Position numbers and translations under genes: made by a program
In this document: positions 26,121-35,169 of the stretch, piece by piece
Position numbering within the stretch: position 1 is the first letter of the stretch
Layout of the letters: every line of letters begins with the position of its first letter
Assembly (NCBI GenBank): GCA_913777615.1
Contig: CAJYTK010000018.1
Span: forward strand, 65,519 to 108,451
Direction of reading: 5' to 3'
DNA from: an uncultured Agrobacterium sp.
Lineage (GTDB): Bacteria > Pseudomonadota > Alphaproteobacteria > Rhizobiales > Rhizobiaceae
Length of the DNA stretch: 42,933 nucleotides
The notes under the pieces: generated by a model
Database searches by the model: none
Seen by the model: only the letters and a program-made list of their open reading frames with translations
Told to the model about the DNA's origin: nothing

Positions 26121-28609
26121 GGTTTGCGACCCAGCCCCCGCAGAAGCAGGAAAGTCACAAACCCCAGAAGCGACAGAAAGCCGATGAAAAACAGCGAATA
26201 GGATAAGGTGTTGCTGGACAGCCAGTTGGCCGCGATCAGTCGCCAGTTCGAAAATGTAAAGGGGCCGGTGGTAAAGAACGTCTGCTGCTTTGCGACAATC
26301 GACTCGACCTTGTCGGCGCCCGCATCGTAGGTCGCGATCCGCCCGGAAAGGCCAGACCATCGCTTCATTTCCGTCATCGCCTTCATGCCGGAGCGCAGGG
26401 TGTCTGTCGCCGGTGCGGTCGCAAGGGTCCAGACGCCTTCTCCTCCTGGGCTGAGGCCTTGCGCCAGCATGAAACTAACATTTGCGGGCGGTGCGTAGAT
26501 CTCCTCCGCTCCAGGCAGAAACCGCAACGTGTCGGCGCTGATATCGAAATTGCGCCGCATCCACTCCTCGAAGGAGGATATCTGGCCCTGCCAGAGCCCA
26601 CCATCCACACGCTGACGCCAGTCTTCGAAGAGTTGGTCTGTCTGCTCGGCGGCTGGAGCCGACTGCCTTCCTTCGCCCCAAGCGGTCTGACTGGCGGACG
26701 CTATGTTGAACTGGGCGGCAAGCGCCGGCTGGATCTGCGGAAGTGTGCCGATGAAGATCGCATCCCTGTCTCCGACGCCTGCGATAGATCCTACCATATC
26801 CACGTCGACGGGCTGCCCCGCCGCAACGGCCAGACGCCCCATAAGGGTGGCGGCAGACGACAAGAGATCGGGATCGATCCGCTCCAGAAATATAGCCACG
26901 GGCTGTTTTGCGGAACGATATGGCTGCGCAACCCCACTGGTAGCGGCAAGGTCCGGTGCGCGCCCGATCCTGGCGAAGTTCGGCATGTGAAACTCAGACG
27001 TATCGAAGAGAGCGAAACGCGGTGTCGCGCTCGCCGTGGTGCCGGGCAGGCAGGTCTCGTCCGCCTGAGTTTGCAAAACAGCTTCTATTGTCACTGTATT
27101 TGCGCCAGGCACGAAGTGCCTCAACGTGACGTTGATAGGCAGGTGCCGGAAGATGCCTCCGCCCCGGTTGGAAATCGGCACGGTGGATGCGATGTTTCCG
27201 TTCACGTAGACGTCGATATGACTTCCGGGAAGCACCTCTGCGGCATAGGCGGCATCCAGAAGAAGAGTGGCTTCGCCATAGGCTGCGGCGTAAAAATTTG
27301 CGGGGACGCCGATAGTGAAATCGGTGCGAAAGCGCCTTCCTGAAAATTCGGTGCTCGTCACACCAAGCGACGACAGCGAGAGACGGCGGTCGCCAAGGAC
27401 AAGAGGCGCATCTGGCGTGTGCCAGTTCCTGGTCGACAAAAAGGAACGAGACGACTGGTCGGGAGGTTCGACCGACGCAACCAGGCTGGCGATCGCCGCT
27501 TGCGTGGCTTGCGATGTCGGGCCTCCGACAATCAGAGCCGACGCACCATTGATCAGATTGCTTTCGAAGCCAGCATAGGGGCCTGCAAGGACTTCTGCGG
27601 GGACTGCGTTTGTAACCGCTGCAATCTCACGCGAAGTGCCAGCCAGCACGAGAAGCGAACCCGCCTTTCTTGCCTGCGGAACGTTTGCGTGAAAGACGAT
27701 CTCCTGATTGGGCATTTGCGTGCGCAACGCCAATGCCTGCGAGAGTTTCAGCAGAGACGCAGCCATCACAGGGTTGGACATGCCGGGCGCGACGATGTCG
27801 ATGGTGGTCAGCCCGTCGGAACCGGCCCCGATAGCCTGTATGTCCTCGATTGTCTCGAAACGGCTTGCCACATCGGCATTGAGAGTGATGAAGGTACCGG
27901 ACGGATTGATGTCGGTCCACAGATCGTATGTGGATTCGATCGTGCAGTCAGTTCGGTGCCGTTGCTTGACGCCAAGTGTCACCACATTGGCGCCACCCTG
28001 AAGTAGACCGGGCGGAATGGTGATGGAAAGATTGCCCTCCGCGTCGGGAGAGGCAATGCTTCTTTGCTCCAGCGGGACATTGTTGATCGCGATCTCGAGG
28101 CTTGAGCTTTCCGGCGCAACCACCACGGCGTTCTGATAGGCGACGGTCAAAGCCTTGGCCGCATCAGCCTGTTGTGGCGTCATGTAGATCGTCCATTGCC
28201 GCTGGTCCATTTCGCCAGACAGGCTGAGTTCGGTGAACGGCAGGATGTAGCGGCGGCGCTGATCGACGGATGTGGTGATGGGCTTAGGGGCTGCCTGCGC
28301 CGACCGCGGTGCCGCCATTGGCGGCGTCGAGGCGCTGGGCGTGACGGATGGAACAGACGATGGAGCGATTTGCTGCGTTGGTGGCGCACCCGCGGGCGAA
28401 GCCGCAGGTGGCGGCCTGACAGGAACTTGAGGGGTCGGTGGTAACGCTGTCGTGGGCGCTGACGGTGCGAACGGTGGCACTGGACCCGTCGTTGCTGGCG
28501 GCGAACCGGCTGGCCGCTCCGGTGACATATCGAAAGGTGCGGACTGAGCAAAAGCTGTCGCCGCGAAGGCAGCGTAAAAGGCCAGAACAGCAAGCGGCTT
28601 TTTCATCAT
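26117..28609 (-). CDS. bcsB: Cellulose synthase regulatory/periplasmic subunit (BcsB/CelB)
   Basis: An 830-residue periplasmic protein anchored at its C-terminus, partner of BcsA in the cellulose synthase. A signal peptide (MMKKPLAVLAFYAAFAATAF) is followed by a Pro/Ala-rich stretch to about residue 120, then the carbohydrate-binding and flavodoxin-like domains; the segment HRTDCTIESTYDLWTDINPS is typical of BcsB. The last 30 residues form one membrane helix (SLFFIGFLSLLGFVTFLLL) with a basic end. The ATG at 28609 overlaps the bcsA stop (ATGA); an upstream in-frame extension is a bcsA shadow. Agrobacterium name celB. Confidence 0.94.
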   Translation of the reverse strand: MMKKPLAVLAFYAAFAATAFAQSAPFDMSPERPAGSPPATTGPVPPFAPSAPTTALPPTPQVPVRPPPAASPAGAPPTQQIAPSSVPSVTPSASTPPMAAPRSAQAAPKPITTSVDQRRRYILPFTELSLSGEMDQRQWTIYMTPQQADAAKALTVAYQNAVVVAPESSSLEIAINNVPLEQRSIASPDAEGNLSITIPPGLLQGGANVVTLGVKQRHRTDCTIESTYDLWTDINPSGTFITLNADVASRFETIEDIQAIGAGSDGLTTIDIVAPGMSNPVMAASLLKLSQALALRTQMPNQEIVFHANVPQARKAGSLLVLAGTSREIAAVTNAVPAEVLAGPYAGFESNLINGASALIVGGPTSQATQAAIASLVASVEPPDQSSRSFLSTRNWHTPDAPLVLGDRRLSLSSLGVTSTEFSGRRFRTDFTIGVPANFYAAAYGEATLLLDAAYAAEVLPGSHIDVYVNGNIASTVPISNRGGGIFRHLPINVTLRHFVPGANTVTIEAVLQTQADETCLPGTTASATPRFALFDTSEFHMPNFARIGRAPDLAATSGVAQPYRSAKQPVAIFLERIDPDLLSSAATLMGRLAVAAGQPVDVDMVGSIAGVGDRDAIFIGTLPQIQPALAAQFNIASASQTAWGEGRQSAPAAEQTDQLFEDWRQRVDGGLWQGQISSFEEWMRRNFDISADTLRFLPGAEEIYAPPANVSFMLAQGLSPGGEGVWTLATAPATDTLRSGMKAMTEMKRWSGLSGRIATYDAGADKVESIVAKQQTFFTTGPFTFSNWRLIAANWLSSNTLSYSLFFIGFLSLLGFVTFLLLRGLGRKP

Positions 28610-30798
28610 TTTGCCACTCCCGCGGGAACCTTCTGCTTTGCCTTGGATTGGAAAGACCGCATGAAGTAAAAGAGGCCTCGCTGCGTCTGGAAGAGCGCAA
28701 TCGCCAGAAAAGAGGCTGTTCCTCGGATCAAACCGGGATTTCGTCTGCGAGCGCGCTGGAATTCCGTCCATTGCTCTGAATTGGCGAAAATCAAATCTAC
28801 GATCAGTCGGCGTTCGATATTTTCCTTAGGCGCGAAAGTGCAGCCGATGGACATGAAACCCTGTTGCTTGACGGTTCTAACAATATCAATCGTCATCGTG
28901 GACGGAGACCCTGGGCTGTAGGGTTCTACCTTGATGCGAGCCGAGCTGCCTTTCTCGATACGATCGAGATCGTCTTCGAAAACATTGATCAGCATGCCGT
29001 GAACCGAAACGTTCTGAACGGTCGCCGGCAACCACGGGCCGTCTTCCTGGAATTGCAACTCGCAGCGACGCTTGACGGTGATGCGCCGTGAAGCAGACCT
29101 TTCGCCGCGTTCGGACACGACGCCGAGTGCGCAGCCGGCAAAGATGATATTGAGCAGGTTCCATCCGCCCACGACCAGCGTCACATCCGCCTTATAGGGC
29201 TCCGCGTAGATGCGATAGATCGCAAAGACCATGGCGATGACCAGCACGAAAAAGATGACGAAGAACGGACGGCTGATTTCCGACAGTCTGGCTTCGCTGA
29301 TAGATTCGTCCTTGGCGGTGACCTTGAAGGTCGGCTTGCTGGGATTGAACAGGACCGAGACCACGGCCGGCAGAAGATGCACCGTCTGCACATATTCGTA
29401 GAGTTCGGAAATCCAGGGCCAGCGGAAACTTCCATAGAGGAAGTTCTGCATCATGAGGTTCACCAGCATATACGCGGCCGTGTAGGCCAGGAATTCGCCA
29501 CCCGAGGCCACGAAGATCTGCAGATCGAAAAAGAGATAGAACAGAGGCGCGAAGAGGAAGATGGTACGCGGGAACGGAAACAGCCAGAACAGCGTGGACG
29601 ACATGTAGCAAAGCCGTTGGGTGAAGGAGAGTCCTCGGCGAAACAGCGGTTGACGGAAGATCAGGATCTGCATCATGCCCTGCGCCCAACGGCTTCTTTG
29701 GCCGATGAAGCTGGTGAAAGTTGCTGGCTGCAAACCTGCAATCAGTGGCTTGTCGACATAAAGGCTATTCCAGCCGCGCGAATGAAGTGCAAGCGCGGTC
29801 TCGCAGTCTTCAGTGATGCTGACCCCGCTGAATCCCTCGGTTTCCTTCAATGCCGTCCGGCGCAGAACCGCCGCCGAACCGCAGAAGAAGGCACCGTTCC
29901 ACTTGTCCAGTCCGCGCTGAATGATGCCGTAGAACATTTCGTTCTCGCTCGGCATCGTTTCAAAGGTGCGCAGATTGCGCTCGATGGGATCTGGATTGAG
30001 AAAGAAATGCGGCGTCTGCACGAGGAAGAGCTTCGGATCTTCTTCGAAATAGCCGACAGTTTCGAGGAGAAAGTCACGAGCCGGGGCATGGTCTGCATCG
30101 AAAACTGTCACCAGTTCGCCGGTAGAATGCTCAAGACCGTTGTTCAGATTGCCGGCCTTGGCGTGGACGTTACGCTCACGCGTCAGGTAGTTGACGCCGA
30201 GATCGGCGCAGAGCCTCTGCAATTCCGCATGCCGTCTGGCGGCCGCCTGCGCTTCCAGAATGTTCGGCGCATTGCGTTTCTGTAGCGTCCCACCATCATC
30301 CAGCAGCCAGACCGTGAACCTGTCCGCCGGGTAATCCATGTTTTTTGCCGCAGCCAGCGTATTGGCGAGAAGTTCGGCGTCCTCATTATAAGTCGGAACG
30401 AAGACATCCACCGTCGGCACATAACCGGCAGAACCGGGGCGTGTCTTGCGCGAGGGCAAAGGCATGGAGACAATGACGAGGCTGAGCGCCAGCATCATCA
30501 CGCTGTACATCTCGGCGAGATAGAGCAGAAAGCCGGGAATGAAGTTTTCGAGTTGATTGACGGGCGGCAGGGTACTTGTCGTGCGCCAATAGACATAGCG
30601 CAGAACGATGGCGGTTCCGAAGCCCAGGCCGATCAGCCGCCATGCTCCCTTGCCGTTCAGGGTTTTGATCGTCGCGAGAAGACCGAGCGAGATTGCGGTT
30701 GCGATGAGGTGTGTCTGCAGGCTGACGGGCAGAGTGATGATCAGCAGCACACAGGCCGACACGAACAGCCAAAGGATGAAAGTGATGGCCTTGCTCAT
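28606..30798 (-). CDS. bcsA: Cellulose synthase catalytic subunit with PilZ domain (BcsA/CelA)
   Basis: A 730-residue inner-membrane family 2 glycosyltransferase polymerising UDP-glucose into beta-1,4-glucan. Four helices precede the GT domain, which shows the full D,D,D,QxxRW set: LLDDGG (Asp167/168), VFDADHA (Asp234/236), SITEDCE (Asp331) and GQRSRWAQG (Gln367-Trp371). More helices follow. The C-terminal PilZ domain has RSASR (Arg567, Arg571) and NVSVHG (596-601), an intact c-di-GMP-binding RxxxR/NxSxxG pair, so cellulose output should respond to c-di-GMP. The ATG at 30798 has AAGG upstream; a TTG two codons earlier is less likely. Agrobacterium name celA. Confidence 0.96.
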   Translation of the reverse strand: MSKAITFILWLFVSACVLLIITLPVSLQTHLIATAISLGLLATIKTLNGKGAWRLIGLGFGTAIVLRYVYWRTTSTLPPVNQLENFIPGFLLYLAEMYSVMMLALSLVIVSMPLPSRKTRPGSAGYVPTVDVFVPTYNEDAELLANTLAAAKNMDYPADRFTVWLLDDGGTLQKRNAPNILEAQAAARRHAELQRLCADLGVNYLTRERNVHAKAGNLNNGLEHSTGELVTVFDADHAPARDFLLETVGYFEEDPKLFLVQTPHFFLNPDPIERNLRTFETMPSENEMFYGIIQRGLDKWNGAFFCGSAAVLRRTALKETEGFSGVSITEDCETALALHSRGWNSLYVDKPLIAGLQPATFTSFIGQRSRWAQGMMQILIFRQPLFRRGLSFTQRLCYMSSTLFWLFPFPRTIFLFAPLFYLFFDLQIFVASGGEFLAYTAAYMLVNLMMQNFLYGSFRWPWISELYEYVQTVHLLPAVVSVLFNPSKPTFKVTAKDESISEARLSEISRPFFVIFFVLVIAMVFAIYRIYAEPYKADVTLVVGGWNLLNIIFAGCALGVVSERGERSASRRITVKRRCELQFQEDGPWLPATVQNVSVHGMLINVFEDDLDRIEKGSSARIKVEPYSPGSPSTMTIDIVRTVKQQGFMSIGCTFAPKENIERRLIVDLIFANSEQWTEFQRARRRNPGLIRGTASFLAIALFQTQRGLFYFMRSFQSKAKQKVPAGVAK

Positions 30799-30911
30799 CC
30801 GCAAACCTTTACATCAAGTCGATAAGAAGCAGGTCGCTCCTTTGGCCTCATGCCACCGGCCATCCGACGGCATGTCGAAAAACCATTGTGGAGCAGTTAC
30901 ACCCAAAACAG

Positions 30912-31946
30912 TTAATTGCAGGTTTGCCCGCTCGTCTGACCAGCAACACAGCCGGGCGACGGGATGGCAATCCGTTTCGTTTCAATACGTCGCGCTGGCG
31001 GAGCCACATCCGCCGGTCGGCCACTGGTTGCCATGGGTCGTGCGGGAGAGGGAATCACCACGGCAGGTGCTGGCTGAGGCTGAGGCGGGCTTGGGCGCGA
31101 ATTGGACGCAGGCACCGAAATAGGGGCAGGTCTTGCCACCGCGCGGACTGGCGCCGCCGCGGGCGTTTGCGTTCCAGGCGACATCGGAGCGCTACCCGAC
31201 ACGGGGTAGACAGGATTGCCGGCGCGGCCTAGTCCACTGTCAGGACCCTGCGCCGTACCGTAGGGGTTCCAATTGCTGGACAGATAATTGCCGGTAATGG
31301 TGTAATTGTACATTACAGCCAGAAGATCGCGGGTGGTGACGCCAGATTGGCAGAGGCGCAACGTGACGTTGATGCGGCCCAGATTTTTGAAGCCCTGGCG
31401 CATGCTTTCCGCAGAGCGGATCTGCTGCCAACCGTATATGCAGGCGTCACCGCCATAACCTTTGCCTGAGGCGTAGGAAAAGGCGCCGTAATTGTTCTGG
31501 AGATATTCCGCGGACATCGACATGGCCACACCGGGGAATGCGCTCCGAATTTCGCGCGAGATCGAGGAAGCGCGCAGACTGCTTTCCGAAAGCCCATCTT
31601 TTCCCGTATCCTCGGCTTTTTGCGGCCCGAAAATCTGGACTTTCAAGTAATTCTGGCCAGGCGTCGTTGCGTCCGAGCGCAGGATCACATCCTGCTGGAC
31701 CGCATTGGAATAATTGCGATTGATAACCGTAAGGATCTCTGGACCACCAGGTGGTGGAAAGATCAACGCCTCTTCCGGGGATGCCATTTTCGGTGCGCCT
31801 GATTGCTGCACGCCCGCTGGAGTATTGCAGCCCGAAAGCGCAAGCGCCATACCACACAATGATGCAATGGCAGCGGCCTTTTCCGCCCCTGCACCATATC
31901 CCCTTAACGAGGTTCGAGCATAACGAATCACGTGTGACCAGTTCAT
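30912..31946 (-). CDS. bcsN: Cellulose biosynthesis protein BcsN (putative lipoprotein)
   Basis: A 344-residue exported protein, first gene of the cellulose operon, 113 bp ahead of bcsA. A lipobox-like LALSGC around residue 40 follows a hydrophobic stretch, suggesting a lipoprotein with a rather long N-terminal region; the true start could be internal. The central domain includes DACIYGWQQIR and TTRDLLAVMYNYTITGNYLS. The C-terminal third is Pro/Ala-rich and disordered, ending with two Cys in SPGCVAGQTSGQTC. Position and sequence fit BcsN, which marks Agrobacterium-type cellulose operons. Its biochemical role is not established. Confidence 0.85.
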   Translation of the reverse strand: MNWSHVIRYARTSLRGYGAGAEKAAAIASLCGMALALSGCNTPAGVQQSGAPKMASPEEALIFPPPGGPEILTVINRNYSNAVQQDVILRSDATTPGQNYLKVQIFGPQKAEDTGKDGLSESSLRASSISREIRSAFPGVAMSMSAEYLQNNYGAFSYASGKGYGGDACIYGWQQIRSAESMRQGFKNLGRINVTLRLCQSGVTTRDLLAVMYNYTITGNYLSSNWNPYGTAQGPDSGLGRAGNPVYPVSGSAPMSPGTQTPAAAPVRAVARPAPISVPASNSRPSPPQPQPAPAVVIPSPARPMATSGRPADVAPPARRIETKRIAIPSPGCVAGQTSGQTCN

Positions 31947-31971
31947 CGTTTCGAAATACGTGAGCCCTACG

Positions 31972-31988
31972 ATTTAGCAATCCTAAAT
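31972..31988. promoter_or_regulatory. Inverted repeat ATTTAG-N5-CTAAAT in the divergent bcsN region
   Basis: Perfect six-base arms around CAATC, 26-42 bp upstream of the bcsN start, in the 196-bp region between the cellulose operon and the divergent AGE-family gene. The spacing suits a dimeric regulator binding near the bcsN promoter. No regulator gene is adjacent, so its partner is unknown. Confidence 0.4.
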
Positions 31989-32142
31989 ATGGGGGGTTGA
32001 GACTGATGCCTGCGGTTGTAGTCTACGCTTTAAGACAGCCTGCGGGAACTTTGCAGGTGCAGAAGGATTTGGAATTGTTGAACGTCGCCATGATGGCCTA
32101 TCGTGCGGCATGATGAAATGAATGATCAAATAGCGTAGCAGG

Positions 32143-33348
32143 ATGACTGACCAACCGTTAAGCACGACAGCACGACTGACAGAGGAAATTACCGCACTGC
32201 GCAGATGGCTGGAGGAGGCTGCCCTGCCTCTGTGGTGGGAGGCCGGAGCGGCAAAGCCGGATGGTGGATTTCATGAACGGGTCGGTCAGGACGGCAGGCC
32301 TATCCTTGGAGATGATCGCCGCGCCCGCGTTCAACCGCGCCAGGCCTATTGTTATGCGGCGGCGGGCGAAAACGACTGGGGCGGCGACTGGAAACCCGCC
32401 CTAGATCATGGCCTCTCGTGGTTTGACAGGGTCTACCGTTTGGAAAGCGGGCTATACGGCAACCTGGCGAACGCATCCGGGAAACTCATCGATCCGTCGT
32501 TCGATCTGTACAATCAGGCCTTTGCCCTTTTCGCAGCGGCCCAGACCGCGAAAGTGCTGCCCGAAAGAAAGGGCGAGATGCGCGAGCGAGCGCTTTTGAT
32601 CCTGTCAATATTGAAAGCGCAGTACGCCCATCCGGTTCAGGGGTTCGAGGAAGATAATCCCCCCCGTTATCCTCTATGCTCCAACCCGCATATGCACCTT
32701 TTCGAGGCGATGCTGGCTTGGGAAAAAGTCGACCCATCCGGCCCGTGGACAGCCGTTGCCGATGAGATTGCCGATCTGGCCATGAGCCGCTTCATCGATC
32801 AGGGCAATGGTGGCTTGCGAGAGTTTTTCGATAAGGACTGGATGCCGGCTTCTGGTGAGGACGGCCGTATCATGGAGCCCGGCCACCAATTCGAATGGGC
32901 GTGGCTTCTCACCCGTTGGGGGCTTCTGCGCAACAGTTTCGATGCGGTGAAAGCGGCCAAGCGCTTGTTCGAGATCGCCGAAAGTCACGGTATTTGCCCA
33001 CGGCGAAAAGTCGCCGTCATGAGCTTGCTCGACGATTTCTCGCCGCATGACCGGCTCGCCCGCTTCTGGCCGCAAACGGAATGGCTCAAGGCGGCAATTC
33101 GACTGGCGAGTGCGACGGAAGGAGAGGAGCGGCATCGATATCTGACCTCCGCCTTGCGGGCAGTCGTGGCAATTCAACCCTTCCTCGACACACAGATCCG
33201 CGGCCTGTGGTTCGACAAATGGCCCGACGATGCACCAATCATCGAGGAGCCAGCGCCTGCAAGCACTTTCTATCATATCGTCTGCGCCATCTACGAAGCC
33301 GACGCAGTATTGAAGGCATTGAAGTCAAAGACCGCGGAACCGCGATAG
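32143..33348 (+). CDS. AGE-superfamily sugar isomerase/epimerase (mannose isomerase-like)
   Basis: A 401-residue cytoplasmic protein of the N-acylglucosamine 2-epimerase (AGE) superfamily with an (alpha/alpha)6 barrel. The family pattern includes PRQAYCYAAAGE, SNPHMHLFEAMLAWE with the conserved His, EPGHQFEWAWLL with another catalytic His, FWPQTEWLKAA and the late PAPASTFYHI His region. These fit mannose isomerase and YihS-type aldose-ketose isomerases (mannose to fructose) better than N-acylglucosamine epimerases. The ribosome site is poor: CAGG directly touches the ATG at 32143. It is divergent from the cellulose operon. Substrate is inferred. Confidence 0.85.
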   Translation: MTDQPLSTTARLTEEITALRRWLEEAALPLWWEAGAAKPDGGFHERVGQDGRPILGDDRRARVQPRQAYCYAAAGENDWGGDWKPALDHGLSWFDRVYRLESGLYGNLANASGKLIDPSFDLYNQAFALFAAAQTAKVLPERKGEMRERALLILSILKAQYAHPVQGFEEDNPPRYPLCSNPHMHLFEAMLAWEKVDPSGPWTAVADEIADLAMSRFIDQGNGGLREFFDKDWMPASGEDGRIMEPGHQFEWAWLLTRWGLLRNSFDAVKAAKRLFEIAESHGICPRRKVAVMSLLDDFSPHDRLARFWPQTEWLKAAIRLASATEGEERHRYLTSALRAVVAIQPFLDTQIRGLWFDKWPDDAPIIEEPAPASTFYHIVCAIYEADAVLKALKSKTAEPR

Positions 33349-33560
33349 GTCTATCAGTTTCTTCGATATTTCAGAAACAGACAGACATTCGCATGAATGC
33401 GAATGATTTCGCTTCGTTACCGCGGGCGAGGAAAAGAAATATCCTCCTCGTTTCAAGCAGGATGAAAACATTGCTGTCCATGTGGCGGCTTCCCATGGAC
33501 ACTGAAGTGGTCATGGTCGTAAATGCGAACGAGAACCACCGTCTCAATCCGGAGCCCTTC

Positions 33561-35168
33561 ATGCCGTCCCCGATTTCGCGCCGATCCCTCCTCAAGACCC
33601 TGGCACTGCTCACCGCATCCACAGCATTGATGCGGATCGACCGTGCCTGGGCGCAGGAGAGCGGCGAGCGCCTCGTCGTCGCGGCAGACTCCGAGCCTAA
33701 AAATCTCAACCCTGCAATCGTCGCTTCCAACGGCGTCTTCTATATTTCCAGCAAGATTGTCGAACCGCTGGCGGAAGCGTCCTACAACGGGAAAGATGGG
33801 CTTGAGCCTCGGCTTGCAACCGCTTGGGAAGGCTCGCAGGATGGCCTGAGTGCAACCTTCAAGTTGCGTGAAGGCGTGACGTGGCACGACGGCAAACCCT
33901 TCACTTCGGCGGATGTGGCCTTCTCTGCTCTGTCCGTCTGGAAACCGCTGCAGAACCTCGGACGGCTGGTCTTTGCCAACCTTGAGAGCGTAGACACGCC
34001 CGACGAGCACACCGCAATTTTCCGCTTCTCAAAGCCTACACCCTTCCAGCTCATTCGCAATGCCCTGCCGGTAGTCACCAGCGTTCTGCCGAAACATCTG
34101 TACGACGGCACCGATATCGCCACCAACCCGCTGAACAACAAACCGGTCGGCACCGGACCTTTCGTTTTTGCCGAGTACAAGCCCGGCGAATATTATCGCC
34201 TGACGCGCAACGAGACATATTGGGGCAAGGATCGGCCAAAGCTCAGCGAAATCATCTATCGGGTGCTTCCCGATCGCGCTGGCGCAGCAACCGCGCTGGA
34301 AGCGGAGGAGATACAGCTTGCCGCTTTTTCTGCCGTTCCTCTTTCCGATCTTGCGCGTATCTCCAAGGAACCCGGCATCAAGGTGATTGCCGATGGCTAT
34401 GAGGCTTTGACCTATCAACTCGTCGTCGAAATCAATCACCGCCGGAAAGAGCTTGCCGACCTCAAGGTGCGACAAGCCATCGCTCACGCAATCGACAAGA
34501 AGCTCGTGGTCGACACGGTGTTTCTTGGCTACGCGACCAATTCCACCGGTCCTGTGCCGAAGAACGCGTCGCAATTCTACACGTCCGACGTCACGTTGTA
34601 CGACTTCAACATCGACAAGGCGAACGCTCTTCTCGATGAGGCTGGCTATCCACGCGGTCGGGATGGGAACCGTTTCTCCCTGAAGTTGCTGCCTGCGCCT
34701 TATTTCAATGAGACCAAACAGTTCGGCGCCTATCTGCGCCAGGCTTTGTCTGCCATCGGTATCGATGCGCAACAGGTAAACAACGATGCTGCCGCTCATC
34801 AGAAGGCGGTCTACACTGACCACGACTTCGACCTCGCCGTAGCACCGACCGTCTTTCGCGGCGATCCCGCCATTTCCACAACCATTCTGGTGAAATCGGG
34901 AACACCTGCCGGTGTTCCCTTCTCCAATCAGGGCGGATATCAAAACAAGGAATTGGACGCTCTGATCGACAAGGCGGCGGAAACTGTCGACGAAAAGCAG
35001 CGTACTGCGCTCTACAAGGAATTTCAGCAGAAGGTGAAACAGGATCTGCCGTTGATTAACGTGGCAGAGTGGGGCTTCATTACCGTTGCCCGCGACACGG
35101 TGAAAAACGTTGCCAGTAACCCAAGATGGGCGGTTTCGAACTGGGCGGATACCGCCATCGAGGAATAG
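33561..35168 (+). CDS. ABC transporter substrate-binding protein, peptide/nickel family, Tat-exported
   Basis: A 535-residue periplasmic binding protein of the SBP_bac_5 (DppA/OppA/NikA) class. The N-terminus ISRRSLLKTLALLTASTAL is a twin-arginine signal with cleavage near DRAWAQ, so export after folding is expected. Family motifs: VVAADSEPKNLNPAI at the mature start, LREGVTWHDGKPFTSADVAF, and VGTGPFVFAEYKPGEYY. The ATG at 33561 follows GGAG; the frame stays open far upstream into the previous gene but without similarity. It leads a six-gene operon. Peptides, nickel chelates or amino-acid conjugates are all possible ligands. Confidence 0.92.
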   Translation: MPSPISRRSLLKTLALLTASTALMRIDRAWAQESGERLVVAADSEPKNLNPAIVASNGVFYISSKIVEPLAEASYNGKDGLEPRLATAWEGSQDGLSATFKLREGVTWHDGKPFTSADVAFSALSVWKPLQNLGRLVFANLESVDTPDEHTAIFRFSKPTPFQLIRNALPVVTSVLPKHLYDGTDIATNPLNNKPVGTGPFVFAEYKPGEYYRLTRNETYWGKDRPKLSEIIYRVLPDRAGAATALEAEEIQLAAFSAVPLSDLARISKEPGIKVIADGYEALTYQLVVEINHRRKELADLKVRQAIAHAIDKKLVVDTVFLGYATNSTGPVPKNASQFYTSDVTLYDFNIDKANALLDEAGYPRGRDGNRFSLKLLPAPYFNETKQFGAYLRQALSAIGIDAQQVNNDAAAHQKAVYTDHDFDLAVAPTVFRGDPAISTTILVKSGTPAGVPFSNQGGYQNKELDALIDKAAETVDEKQRTALYKEFQQKVKQDLPLINVAEWGFITVARDTVKNVASNPRWAVSNWADTAIEE

Positions 35169-35169
35169 A

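Noticed and set aside
29377-30285. Plus-strand open frame of 302 codons over bcsA
   Set aside because: It lies wholly inside bcsA, whose catalytic motifs are intact, and shows no domain.
33333-33346. Hairpin-like CGCGG-AA-CCGCG at the end of the AGE gene considered as terminator
   Set aside because: The loop is too short, it lies inside the coding end and no T run follows.
33081-33560. N-terminal extension of the peptide-binding protein
   Set aside because: The frame overlaps the AGE-family gene and lacks conserved sequence; the twin-arginine signal and ribosome site fix the start at 33561.
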